This document shows, one piece after another, positions 1-8,495 of a DNA stretch of 64,000 nt. The stretch covers positions 645,382-709,381 of the forward strand of contig NZ_CP035001.1 in the NCBI RefSeq assembly GCF_002531755.2, read 5' to 3'. The stretch's first letter is position 1, and the number at the start of each line of letters is the position of its first letter. The DNA comes from Rhizobium acidisoli (GTDB lineage: Bacteria > Pseudomonadota > Alphaproteobacteria > Rhizobiales > Rhizobiaceae). Under the pieces are notes generated by a model. The model did no database searches, was not told the origin of the DNA, and saw only the letters and a list, made by a program, of their open reading frames with translations. The translations under genes were made by a program, and so were the position numbers.

Positions 1-1
1 C

Positions 2-26
2 GTCTGTTTGTCTATAAACAGACAAA
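2..26. promoter_or_regulatory. Operator-like overlapping inverted repeats upstream of fuconate genes
   Basis: Two overlapping inverted repeats are visible. GTCTGTTT (2-9) pairs with AAACAGAC (16-23), and TTTGTCT (7-13) pairs with AGACAAA (20-26), each with a 6-nt spacer. This is the size and symmetry of a dimeric repressor site such as a GntR-type operator. It lies about 195 bp upstream of the dehydrogenase at 222, so it could control the fuconate genes or a gene left of the window. No regulator gene is visible nearby, so the assignment is inference. Confidence 0.4.
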
Positions 27-221
27 TCATAGCTGAAGACGTGACTTGACATCCGGTGAGATCTAGCGCGCTTCCGAAACGAAACCAGGCGGCAGGCTGC
101 CAGCATTCTCTTGCCGCAGGGCGGTCACAGCGCGCAAAATGGGAAAGGGTGAGCCCCGCCTTCGTCAGACAAAACGCATTCCATCGTTCCGCGCAGACAA
201 TTCCAGAAAAGGCCCCGTGAC

Positions 222-956
222 ATGACAAACAGACTTTCCGGCAAGACCGTTCTCATCACCGCCGCCGGCCAGGGTATCGGCCGGGCGACGGCGACAGCCT
301 TTGCCGCGGCCGGCGCCAAGGTCCACGCGACCGACATCAATACCGAGGCGCTGGCGACGTTAGCCGCGGAAACCGGCGTTTCCACCCATCAGCTGAACGT
401 GCTCGAAGAGGATGCGGTGAAGGCCCTCGTCGCCGAGATCGGCGCGGTCGACGTGCTCTTCAACTGCGCCGGCTTCGTGCATGCTGGCTCGATCCTGGAG
501 ATGAAGGATTCCGATTTCGAATTTGCCCTCGACCTCAACGTCAAGGCGATGATCCGCACCATCCGCGCCGTGCTGCCCGGCATGTTGGAGCGCAAGGACG
601 GCTCGATCATCAACATGGCCTCGGTCGCCTCCAGCATCAAGGGCGTGCCGAACCGTTTCGCCTACGGCGTCACCAAGGCCGCCGTCATCGGGCTGACCAA
701 ATCCGTCGCCGCCGATTATGTCGCCGAAGGCATCCGCTGCAACGCCATCTGCCCCGGCACGGTGGAAAGCCCGTCGCTGCAGGACCGCATGCGCGCGCAG
801 GGCGATTATGACGCCGCCCGCGCCGCCTTCATCGCCCGCCAGCCGATGGGCCGGCTCGGCTCGCCCGAGGAGATCGCCGATCTCGCCGTCTATCTTGCCG
901 GCGCCACCTACACCTCAGGCCAGGCGATCGCCATCGACGGCGGCTGGACGATCTGA
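222..956 (+). CDS. SDR oxidoreductase, probable 2-keto-3-deoxy-L-fuconate dehydrogenase
   Basis: A classical short-chain dehydrogenase of 244 aa. The N-terminal nucleotide-binding motif TAAGQGIG lies near residues 13-20, the NCAG motif is near residue 85, and the catalytic Ser-Tyr-Lys set is seen in MASVASS followed by FAYGVTKAA. The sequence ends in the usual IDGGWTI. The next gene, 81 bp downstream, is an L-fuconate dehydratase whose product is 2-keto-3-deoxy-L-fuconate, so oxidation of that intermediate with NAD is the likely job. This substrate comes from context and general resemblance; SDR sequence alone does not fix it. The ATG at 222 is the first start and leaves the whole Rossmann fold intact. 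Confidence 0.85.
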   Translation: MTNRLSGKTVLITAAGQGIGRATATAFAAAGAKVHATDINTEALATLAAETGVSTHQLNVLEEDAVKALVAEIGAVDVLFNCAGFVHAGSILEMKDSDFEFALDLNVKAMIRTIRAVLPGMLERKDGSIINMASVASSIKGVPNRFAYGVTKAAVIGLTKSVAADYVAEGIRCNAICPGTVESPSLQDRMRAQGDYDAARAAFIARQPMGRLGSPEEIADLAVYLAGATYTSGQAIAIDGGWTI

Positions 957-1037
957 GCCGATTCAGCGATGTGGCCCGGCACGCAGCCGGCCGATCCGGC
1001 CCCTCCTGCAGCCGATCCCGTTAACGGAGAATAGACC

Positions 1038-2315
1038 ATGACCCGCATTACCGACCTTCGTGTCTTCGATCTCCGCTTTCCCACGTCGCAAAGCCTGGAT
1101 GGGTCGGATGCGATGAACCCGGACCCGGATTATTCGGCCGCCTATGTCATTCTCGATACGGATACGCCCGATCTTGCCGGCCACGGCCTGACCTTCACCA
1201 TCGGCCGCGGCAACGACATCTGCTGCATGGCGATCGAAGCGATGCGCCATCTCGTCGTCGGCACCGAGCTTGCCGAGGTGCTCGCCCATCCCGGCAAATT
1301 CTGGCGGCATCTGACCAGCGACAGCCAGCTGCGCTGGATCGGCCCGGAAAAGGGCGCCATTCATCTGGCGACCGGCGCCGTCGTCAACGCCATCTGGGAC
1401 CTGCTTGCCAAACAGGCGGGAAAACCGGTCTGGCGGCTGGTCGCCGAGATGTCGCCTGAAGAGATCGCCGATATCGTCGATTACCGCTACCTCACCGACG
1501 TGCTGACGCGTGAGGAGGCCGTCGAGATCCTGAAGCGCGCCGAAACCGGCAAGGCCGAACGTATCGCCATCCTCGAAAAGGAGGGTTATGCCTGCTACAC
1601 CACCTCGGCCGGCTGGCTCGGGTATGAAGACGAGAAACTGCGCCGCCTTTGCCAAGAGGCGATCGACGCCGGCTTCAACCATATCAAGATGAAGGTCGGC
1701 CGCGACCTGGAAGACGATATCCGCCGCCTGAGGATTGCCCGCGAGGTGATCGGTCCCGATCGTTACCTGATGATCGACGCCAACCAGGTCTGGGATGTCG
1801 GCCAGGCGATCGACTGGGTCAAGGCGCTTGCCCCGGCCAAGCCCTTCTTCATCGAGGAACCGACAAGCCCCGACGATGTCGCCGGCCACCGCAAGATCCG
1901 CCAGGCGATCGCGCCCGTGAAGGTCGCGACCGGCGAAATGTGCCAGAACCGCATCATGTTCAAGCAGTTCATCGCCGAGGGCGCGATCGACATCGTCCAG
2001 ATCGATTCTTGCCGGATGGGCGGGCTGAACGAGGTTCTCTCGGTGCTGCTGATCGCCGCCAAATTCGGCCTGCCGGTCTGGCCGCATGCCGGCGGTGTCG
2101 GCCTTTGCGAATATGTCCAGCATCTGTCGATGATCGACTACATCGCCGTCTCGGGCATCAAGGACGGCCGCGTCATCGAATATGTCGATCACCTGCACGA
2201 ACACTTCCTCGACCCCTGCCGGATTGAGAACGCCGCCTATATGCCGCCCTCTCGGTCGGGCTTCTCGATCGAGATGAAACCGGCCTCGATCAGCAACTAT
2301 ACGTTTCGGGGTTAG
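1038..2315 (+). CDS. L-fuconate dehydratase (enolase superfamily)
   Basis: A 425-aa member of the mandelate racemase/enolase superfamily. These enzymes use Mg2+ and a Lys/His pair to remove a proton next to a carboxylate; this one should convert L-fuconate to 2-keto-3-deoxy-L-fuconate. Visible active-site elements in order are the KMKVGRD lysine motif (K219 approximately), the metal ligands in DANQ (D247), EEPTSPDD (E273) and GEMCQN (E300), and the HAGG histidine (H350). Length and N-terminal layout match fuconate dehydratases rather than shorter mandelate racemases. It follows the SDR on the same strand. A good ribosome site (acggaga) precedes ATG 1038. Confidence 0.88.
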   Translation: MTRITDLRVFDLRFPTSQSLDGSDAMNPDPDYSAAYVILDTDTPDLAGHGLTFTIGRGNDICCMAIEAMRHLVVGTELAEVLAHPGKFWRHLTSDSQLRWIGPEKGAIHLATGAVVNAIWDLLAKQAGKPVWRLVAEMSPEEIADIVDYRYLTDVLTREEAVEILKRAETGKAERIAILEKEGYACYTTSAGWLGYEDEKLRRLCQEAIDAGFNHIKMKVGRDLEDDIRRLRIAREVIGPDRYLMIDANQVWDVGQAIDWVKALAPAKPFFIEEPTSPDDVAGHRKIRQAIAPVKVATGEMCQNRIMFKQFIAEGAIDIVQIDSCRMGGLNEVLSVLLIAAKFGLPVWPHAGGVGLCEYVQHLSMIDYIAVSGIKDGRVIEYVDHLHEHFLDPCRIENAAYMPPSRSGFSIEMKPASISNYTFRG

Positions 2316-2358
2316 CGCCGCGCTGCATGGGGGCGTCGTGCGGGATCGGGTATTAACC

Positions 2359-2375
2359 GCCGCCGATACGGCGGC
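2359..2375. terminator. GC-rich hairpin between convergent genes
   Basis: A 7-bp stem GCCGCCG/CGGCGGC with a 3-nt loop lies between the end of the fuconate dehydratase and the end of the cyclase. It has no clear T-tract, so termination, possibly in both directions, is only a suggestion. Confidence 0.25.
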
Positions 2376-2379
2376 ATGC

Positions 2380-4158
2380 TCATCCCGGCAAACCAGCGAG
2401 CCTTAATCCCTCGCGGAGCCGCATCACATCATGCTCGTCACTCAGATACGAGACATCGACGAGCCAGTTGACGTAGTCGGCGGGACCTGCCATCGACGCT
2501 CCGCACCATCTTGTCGCAACCGCATCAAGAAAGATTTGTCCGCACTTCTTGGCATCATCGATCCGACCGAGGTGACCGTAGGCGGCTGCGCGCCATGCCA
2601 TGTCGCGCGGCTCTATCTCGGGCGTGTCGAACGTTCGCTGCTCCAGTAGCGCCGCGGCTTCGCTGTATCGTTCCACAAGGAACAGAAGACGGGATTTGTA
2701 GTAATTGTACCAACGGGGATGGAGCGGGTTCAGCCGGTACGCGACCTCGGCGCCGGCCAAGCCTTTGAGCGGCTGCCCCAGTGATCCCTGCATCCACGCC
2801 CACAGGATCAGAATGGTCGCATCATTGGGATTCATCGCCTTTGCGAGGTCGAGATGATGCTCCGCCCTTTTGAAGTCTCGCCAGGTCAAACAAATGTAAC
2901 CCAGAGTGCACTGCACCCGGGGATCGCTCGGGTCGAGGGCGAATGCCGCTTCGGCGGATCGAAGAGCCTTGATCCGGTTATCGTCCCGTTCCCTGGGGAT
3001 ACCGAGGCCGCCGTCCGAGGCGCGGTTAAGGTAGATATAGGCGAGACCGGTATGGGCGCGTGCGAAGGTAGGGTCCGCCTTGGCAGCGCTTTCAAACAAC
3101 GCCTCGGCGCGCTCCTGGGCTCCCGGCCGGAAGTCGTCGGAGAGGCGGTTGCCCTGTAGGAAGAGATCGTAGGCTCGCATGTCTTCCAGGCGGCGTCTTC
3201 GGGAGGTGATCTCGTTGTCGTCGATGACGCGTTGGGCGACCATGGCCACGATGCTGCGGGCGATCTCTTCCTGGGTAGAGAAGATATCCTCCATGGACGC
3301 ATCGTAGCGCTCGGCCCAGCGATGAGTGCCGCCTTTCGTTTCGACAAGCTGCACCGTGATCCGGATCCGGTTGCCCGATCGTCTGACGCTACCCTCGACC
3401 ACGTAATCCGCGCCGAGAATGCGACCGATCTCCCGCAAGTCACCCGTCCGGCCGCCCAACGCGAAGGACGAGGTTCTTGCGATCACCATGAGTTCGGTGA
3501 ACCTGGCAAGCTCGATGATGATGTCTTCGGTCATTCCATCGCTGAAATACGCCTGTTCAGGGTCACCGCCCATGTTTTCAAAGGGAAGGACGGCGATGGC
3601 TGGGCCGGTGGATTTTGGGGCGCTCGCAACGGCAAACTTCGCTCCGCTCAACGGCAGATGATACGCCTTTATAGAGCGCGCGATGTTCTTCAGGCGTTGC
3701 TCGCCCACGTACTCGATCGTGGCGTCGATTTTGCCCTGCAGATGTTCATAGGCTGCACCGGAGATCAGAACATCTCCCGGCGGGCACATTTGCTCCAGTC
3801 GCGCCGCCACATTGACGCCATCCCCTAGGATGTCGTCACCGTCTACCACGACGTCGCCGAGATTGATTCCGACGCGAAAGACGATCTTGCTGGTGGCATC
3901 GACGAGACGCTGTTGGCTCGCCACGGAATTCTGCATGGCGACGGCACAGGAAACAGCTTCGACCACGGAGGTAAACTCCGCGACCAGACCATCGCCCATG
4001 AGTTTGACGACACGTCCAGCATGAGCGGCGATGACCGGACGTATCGACGACGTCATCAAGCTGCCGAGAGCCGCAAGCGTTCCGTTTTCGTCCGCCTCGA
4101 CTAAACGCGAATAGCCGACGACGTCCGCTATCAGAATAGCTGCGAGCCTTCTCTGCAA
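2380..4158 (-). CDS. Class III adenylate/guanylate cyclase with TolB-like and TPR regions
   Basis: A 592-aa protein. Residues about 5-170 form a class III nucleotide cyclase domain with the metal-binding IADVVGYSR and the MGDG loop, and GVNVAARLE later. A TolB-like segment follows (IAVLPFENMGGDPEQAYFSDG, about 188-320), then TPR-type helices to the C-terminus. This is the common rhizobial cytosolic cyclase-TPR architecture, expected to make cAMP or cGMP under control of its repeat region. The start appears to be TTG at 4158, since the cyclase domain begins right there in the usual family form (QRRLAAIL) and a G-rich stretch lies just upstream. It converges with the fuconate genes. Substrate specificity was not assigned. 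Confidence 0.85.
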   Translation of the reverse strand: MQRRLAAILIADVVGYSRLVEADENGTLAALGSLMTSSIRPVIAAHAGRVVKLMGDGLVAEFTSVVEAVSCAVAMQNSVASQQRLVDATSKIVFRVGINLGDVVVDGDDILGDGVNVAARLEQMCPPGDVLISGAAYEHLQGKIDATIEYVGEQRLKNIARSIKAYHLPLSGAKFAVASAPKSTGPAIAVLPFENMGGDPEQAYFSDGMTEDIIIELARFTELMVIARTSSFALGGRTGDLREIGRILGADYVVEGSVRRSGNRIRITVQLVETKGGTHRWAERYDASMEDIFSTQEEIARSIVAMVAQRVIDDNEITSRRRRLEDMRAYDLFLQGNRLSDDFRPGAQERAEALFESAAKADPTFARAHTGLAYIYLNRASDGGLGIPRERDDNRIKALRSAEAAFALDPSDPRVQCTLGYICLTWRDFKRAEHHLDLAKAMNPNDATILILWAWMQGSLGQPLKGLAGAEVAYRLNPLHPRWYNYYKSRLLFLVERYSEAAALLEQRTFDTPEIEPRDMAWRAAAYGHLGRIDDAKKCGQIFLDAVATRWCGASMAGPADYVNWLVDVSYLSDEHDVMRLREGLRLAGLPG

Positions 4159-4571
4159 GTGTTGCCCCCCAAAGGACCGACGAATTCGAAACGACTATAA
4201 CACCTATGGCTAGTCGAGAACGGCAAGGAAAACCATCGCAATGAGACGGCATTCTTGAGGAAACGATATCTGGCGGCTGCATGAGCTCAGTGCGCGGCGT
4301 CAAAGCTGACCGAGGAAGGGCCCGAAGAATAGGTCATCAGAATTGACGTATCGGCTGCCGGCCGCAGGCTAATGTCTTGACGCCGACAGTCTTTCCCGCA
4401 GCCGACGGGCTTCCAATCTGACGGGACTGCTCCAATTCACTTGGAGGCGGGCGAAGCTTGCTTTTTTTAGCAGTGAGGAATATTTTCAAACGGTGAATGC
4501 GGAGGGGGCCCAGCACCAGCAGGCCAGCAAATTTTATTGAACTTAAACAATAGAATGTTTGCGATCGAGCC
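4159..4571. other. Divergent intergenic region, cyclase/caspase-like gene
   Basis: About 410 bp separate the divergent cyclase and caspase-Sel1 genes. It is less GC-rich than the genes, with an AT-rich stretch at about 4455-4560 that probably holds the promoter for the gene at 4572. No clear -35/-10 pair, repeat or conserved ORF was found. Confidence 0.5.
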
Positions 4572-7154
4572 ATGCCGAAGTTTCATCACATCCGGAGACT
4601 ATGCGCCTATCTGCTGACCATCGCAGCAATACTGCTGTCGACGGCCACCGCATATGCCGCCATCACCGAAGGTGAAAACGGCCGCCGCGTCGCGCTGGTC
4701 ATCGGCAACTCGGTCTATAAGACACTGCCCTCGCTTCCCAATCCCGCCAATGATGTCGAAGAGGTGGCGACGACGCTGCGCGCGGCCGGTTTCGACGTGA
4801 CGATCGGCGTCAATGTCGACCGCATCGGCCTTGAAGATACGGTGCGCCGGTTTCTGCGTTCGACCAGCAATGCCGAGGCCGGCCTGATCTATTATTCGGG
4901 GCACGGCATCCAGGTCGGCGGGCAGAATTTCCTGGTGCCGGTCGATGCGACATTGGAGACGCCCTATGACGTCGAGACGCAGACCATGCCGCTCGACCTC
5001 ATCCTCAACCATCTCAAGCAGAATTCGCGGGTGCAGCTGATCTTCCTCGATGCCTGCCGCAACAATCCCTTCAACGCCCAGAAATTCTGGATGGCGGAAA
5101 AACTGGAGCCGGTCGGCGCCACCCGCGGCCTTGCCCGCATCGACAGCGATCTCGGCAGCCTGATCGCCTTTTCCACCGAACCGGGCCAGGTGGCGCTCGA
5201 CGGTACCGGTGCGCTCAGCCCCTATTCCGAATCCTTCATCAAACGCGCCAGCGAACCCAACAAGGAAATCCGCCAGGTCCTGACCGATGTGCGCCGCGAC
5301 GTGATCGCCATGACCAACGGCAAGCAGGTCCCGTGGGAAAACTCCTCGCTGATGGACAGCTTCTATTTCATTCCGGCGCCGCCGCCGCCGAGCGTCGAGG
5401 CGATGCAGCAGGTGAGCGTGCCGGAAGGGGCTGCCGCCACGAAGCTGACGATCGCCCCGCCGCATGACGAGACCGGCTCGGCGCTGCTCGTCACCCTCAA
5501 CCAGCTGCCGCAGACCGGCAAGCTCAGCTTCGACGGTAAGCCGGTCGAACAGGGCGCCAAGATGCCGGCCGCAGCGCTGACGGCGCTGACCTATGATTCA
5601 TCAGGCGTTAACGCCGGCACCGTCGGCCTGATCGGTTACACCGTCAGCGATCCCTACGGCCAGGCGACGCAAGGCGTCGTCGCGATCACCGTCTCGGCGG
5701 ATGCCGGCGCCAAGCTCGCCCAGCTCGAACAGCAAAAGCAGGTGCGGCTTGCCGATGCGGATGCCTATTTGAAGGCGCTGCCGCGCGACGTCGACACGAC
5801 GATCGGCGTCGGCCCGGTCGAGGCCGGCCTGCCTGACGTACCGGCATCGGCCACCGAGATGACCTTCAAGGTCGCGGCCCTGCCCGACAAGGGCACGCTG
5901 CGCGCCGGCGACCGGGTGATCGGGCTCGGCCACGTGCTTGAAGCCGCCGATATTCCAGCCCTTTCCTACGAGCCGGGGATCGGCACCGAAACCCAGCCTC
6001 TCGCCCTGACGCTGCAGGCCGCCAACGACGACCTGCCGCCCGCCACCATCACCTTTAAGCCGACGCTCGACGCCTGCGACACCGCCGCCGCCGCCCCCCT
6101 CGACCTGCAGGGCGTCACAGCAGGCAAGCTGCCGAACGAGATTGACCCCGATGAGGCCCTGCCGGCCTGCACCGACGCGATCAAGGCCTATCCCAAGGTG
6201 GCGCGCTTCGTCTACCAGCTCGGCCGCGCCCAGCTTGCCAACCGCGACACCAAGACGGCTTTTGCGACGATCAAGAAGGCGATGGATGCCGGGCATGTCC
6301 GGGCGATCGAGCAGCTTGCCAGCCTGTATATCGTTGGTGCGTCTGTGCCGGCCAATCCCGCGAAAGCGAATGAAATTGTCCAGGCAGGAGCCAAGAAGAA
6401 CGACCCTTACGCACTATACGCCTATGGCAAGAGCCTCTTCTATGGACGCGGAATTAAGGCCGATACCCAGCAAGGTCTCAAGCTCATGCTGCAATCGGCT
6501 GATCTCGGCCATACATTCGCAATGAACGAACTCGGCTATATTTTCCTCAATGGAGTCAACGTTCCCGCCGATCCGGAGCGCGGCATTCGTTTCTACGAGG
6601 CAGGCCTCGAACGCAACGATATCTATTCAATGAATAACCTGGCCTTGGTTTACCGGTTCGGAAAAGCCGTGCCTCAGGATCTCAACAAAGCGCTGGAGCT
6701 TTTCACCAAAGCAGCAGAAGGCGGCCAGCCTTATGCGCCGACCAACCTCGGCCGCATGTACAGAGACGGCATCGGCGTTGTCGCCGACAAGTCGGCCGCG
6801 ATAAAGTGGCTGGAGATGGGCGCAGAACGTGGTGACTACTGGGGAGCGCTCGACCGCGCCAGACTAGCAAAGGACGAGGTCGCAGACCCGGAGAGCACGG
6901 CAATTGCGGCGCGTTATTTTGCGCTCGCAACCGCCGTCAACATGCCGAGAACAGGGGATCCGAAGAACCAAGCTCTAGCGGGACTCAAGTCACTACCTAC
7001 TGCCGCGAAGAAGAAAGCAGAGGCAAGCTTTGTCGCCGAGCTAAGTGCTCAGGAGCAAAAAGCACTTCCCAAGTCAAAGTCGCTGGATGACAGGCTCGTC
7101 AAGCTCGCCAAAGCGACATGGGTCAAGCGAAATCCAAGGTACGATCTCTTCTAA
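4572..7154 (+). CDS. Secreted caspase-like (peptidase C14) protein with Sel1 repeats
   Basis: An 860-aa protein. Residues 1-30 are a signal peptide ending ATAYAA. A caspase-like domain spans about 36-275 with both catalytic residues: His111 in YYSGHG and Cys162 in LDACRNNPF. The middle (about 290-500) has repeated beta-rich segments, including TVSDPYGQ, that resemble cadherin-like modules. From about 550 to 770 there are at least five Sel1-type repeats (for example ALYAYGKSLFYGRG, AMNELGYIFLNG, APTNLGRMYRDG). The signal peptide places it in the periplasm. The family usually cleaves after basic residues; substrate unknown. Base composition drops sharply after about 6320, so the gene looks mosaic. 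The S74-like gene follows by 9 bp. It is separate from, but related to, the protease cluster at 16.9-26.7 kb. Confidence 0.85.
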   Translation: MPKFHHIRRLCAYLLTIAAILLSTATAYAAITEGENGRRVALVIGNSVYKTLPSLPNPANDVEEVATTLRAAGFDVTIGVNVDRIGLEDTVRRFLRSTSNAEAGLIYYSGHGIQVGGQNFLVPVDATLETPYDVETQTMPLDLILNHLKQNSRVQLIFLDACRNNPFNAQKFWMAEKLEPVGATRGLARIDSDLGSLIAFSTEPGQVALDGTGALSPYSESFIKRASEPNKEIRQVLTDVRRDVIAMTNGKQVPWENSSLMDSFYFIPAPPPPSVEAMQQVSVPEGAAATKLTIAPPHDETGSALLVTLNQLPQTGKLSFDGKPVEQGAKMPAAALTALTYDSSGVNAGTVGLIGYTVSDPYGQATQGVVAITVSADAGAKLAQLEQQKQVRLADADAYLKALPRDVDTTIGVGPVEAGLPDVPASATEMTFKVAALPDKGTLRAGDRVIGLGHVLEAADIPALSYEPGIGTETQPLALTLQAANDDLPPATITFKPTLDACDTAAAAPLDLQGVTAGKLPNEIDPDEALPACTDAIKAYPKVARFVYQLGRAQLANRDTKTAFATIKKAMDAGHVRAIEQLASLYIVGASVPANPAKANEIVQAGAKKNDPYALYAYGKSLFYGRGIKADTQQGLKLMLQSADLGHTFAMNELGYIFLNGVNVPADPERGIRFYEAGLERNDIYSMNNLALVYRFGKAVPQDLNKALELFTKAAEGGQPYAPTNLGRMYRDGIGVVADKSAAIKWLEMGAERGDYWGALDRARLAKDEVADPESTAIAARYFALATAVNMPRTGDPKNQALAGLKSLPTAAKKKAEASFVAELSAQEQKALPKSKSLDDRLVKLAKATWVKRNPRYDLF

Positions 7155-7163
7155 AAAGGCGAC

Positions 7164-7835
7164 ATGGGGGCGCCCTACATGAACAGCAATCCAATCATCC
7201 GCGTGCTAATGTGCTCGACATTCATCGCAGGCTCAGGCGCAATCCTGCAGAGCTGCATCTTCGATCCTGGCGCCCGGACATTGTTCGCCAGTGAAGAACC
7301 GACCGTCAATACACAGCCGACAGCGAAAAAACGAACGCCCACCGTCAGAAGGGTAGCCGCCAGGAGCAATGAACCGGCTTTTGTCCGCTCTGAAAATGGT
7401 TCTGGTGGAAATTCCAGTTCTGGCGGTGGCATGGGGGGCGGCTCTGACTCTGGGGGTTCAGACAGCGGTGGCCCCAGTGGGGGGTGGGACGGTTCAGATC
7501 GCCGCTTGAAGACGCAAGTTCGTCGCATCGGCACCTCACCCTCCGGAATTCCAATCTACGCATTCCGCTATGTTTGGGGTGGCCCGCTTTTTATCGGAAC
7601 AGTGGCCCAGGACTTGCTTTTGATCCGGCCTGACGCAGTCATGCAGACTGCGTCAGGGTATTATATGGTGAATTATGCAGATCTCGACATCGATATGGTT
7701 TCTCTAGAAGAAGGTATTTCGCTGGCTACGTCAGGAGCGAGCGCCATAGCGGTAGCGCTCTCGGTTAACGCCGCAAGCTGCCGCCGACGGAAACAAGCCG
7801 TATCTTCAGAAGGTTTCGTTCTCTCCGCAGTATGA
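7164..7835 (+). CDS. Exported protein with S74/intramolecular-chaperone-like C-terminus
   Basis: A 223-aa protein with a hydrophobic N-terminus and a cysteine at about residue 29 (GAILQSC) that could be lipidated, although the lipobox is not canonical. A Gly/Ser-rich low-complexity linker (about 85-110) leads into GSDRRLKTQVRRIG, PIYAFRYVW, IGTVAQDLL and MVNYADLDI. These are the signature pieces of the peptidase S74/tail-fibre chaperone domain, including the Ser of SDRRLK. It may be translated with the caspase-Sel1 gene 9 bp upstream. The start could instead be ATG 7179, which has a G-rich ribosome site 8 nt away. Function unknown; an envelope or surface role is inferred from the N-terminus. 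Confidence 0.65.
   Translation: MGAPYMNSNPIIRVLMCSTFIAGSGAILQSCIFDPGARTLFASEEPTVNTQPTAKKRTPTVRRVAARSNEPAFVRSENGSGGNSSSGGGMGGGSDSGGSDSGGPSGGWDGSDRRLKTQVRRIGTSPSGIPIYAFRYVWGGPLFIGTVAQDLLLIRPDAVMQTASGYYMVNYADLDIDMVSLEEGISLATSGASAIAVALSVNAASCRRRKQAVSSEGFVLSAV
7629..7657. repeat. 11-bp perfect inverted repeat inside the S74-like gene
   Basis: CCTGACGCAGT (7629-7639) and ACTGCGTCAGG (7647-7657) are perfect reverse complements with a 7-nt loop, inside the coding frame near PDAVMQTASG. The mRNA would form a strong hairpin. Whether it is functional is unknown. Confidence 0.6.
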
Positions 7836-7860
7836 TCGAGAAAGCCGTCGACTGACCCCA

Positions 7861-7894
7861 CAAGACTCCGGTGAGACGCGGAGTCTTGGTTTCC
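7861..7894 (+). terminator. Probable terminator after the S74-like gene
   Basis: CAAGACTCCG (7861-7870) pairs with CGGAGTCTTG (7879-7888), a 10-bp stem with an 8-nt loop, followed by the modestly T-rich gtttcc. It starts 25 bp after the stop of the gene at 7164-7835, where a factor-independent terminator is expected, though the T-tract is weak. Confidence 0.55.
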
Positions 7895-8100
7895 TGCCAG
7901 ATCAGTGACAAACGACGCTGTTTGGACGCTTTACACCTTTTACCCTAGTCGATGTCCGGACAACCATCGCTTTCGGGCCGCGATTTGATCAACCTCAGGC
8001 ATCGCGGCATCATCACCTCAGGCCCCTAGCTGCGGCTGGCGCCGACAGTGCCGCGCATCTGAAAACACGAGGTAGGTGAGTGAGTTCGGCGGAAACGCAT

Positions 8101-8490
8101 CCCCCAAGCTCCGTCATCCTCGGCTTTGAGCCGAGGATCCACGCCACAACCGCTGGTGGATGTGGTGTGGATGCTCGGCTCAGGGCCGAGCATGACGGAG
8201 AACGAGGTGGCGGAAGAGGCAATCACAGCGTGGACACCCGCGTTAGGAAGGTGGTTCGCACGCCTCAGATAGCAAGACGCGACCCCAGTTCGACCACGCG
8301 GCTGACCGGCAGGCGGAAGGAATCCGAGGCCCATGCCGCAACCGCCGGTGGCGGCCGCGTGGATTCTCGGCTCAAGGTCTGGTATGACCGAGAACGAGGT
8401 AGCGGAAGTGGCAAATCACAGCGTGGACACCCGCGTCAGCAATGTGGTCCGCTCGCCTCCAATAATAAGGTGCGATCCCAGTTTCCACCA
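8101..8490. repeat. Duplicated palindromic intergenic repeat
   Basis: Two diverged copies of one unit lie in tandem, about 8140-8300 and 8331-8490, offset by 193 bp as judged from the shared segment cacagcgtggacacccgcg (8224 and 8417). The left part contains hairpins such as CCTCGGCT-TTG-AGCCGAGG and GCTCGG...CCGAGC. It resembles the palindromic intergenic mosaic elements common in rhizobia. It fills the gap between convergent genes; short frames inside it look non-coding. Confidence 0.6.
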
Positions 8491-8495
8491 CACCT

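Noticed and set aside
963..2204. Long minus-strand ORF opposite the fuconate dehydratase
   Set aside because: A mirror of high-GC codon structure; the plus strand has the complete enolase-family active site.
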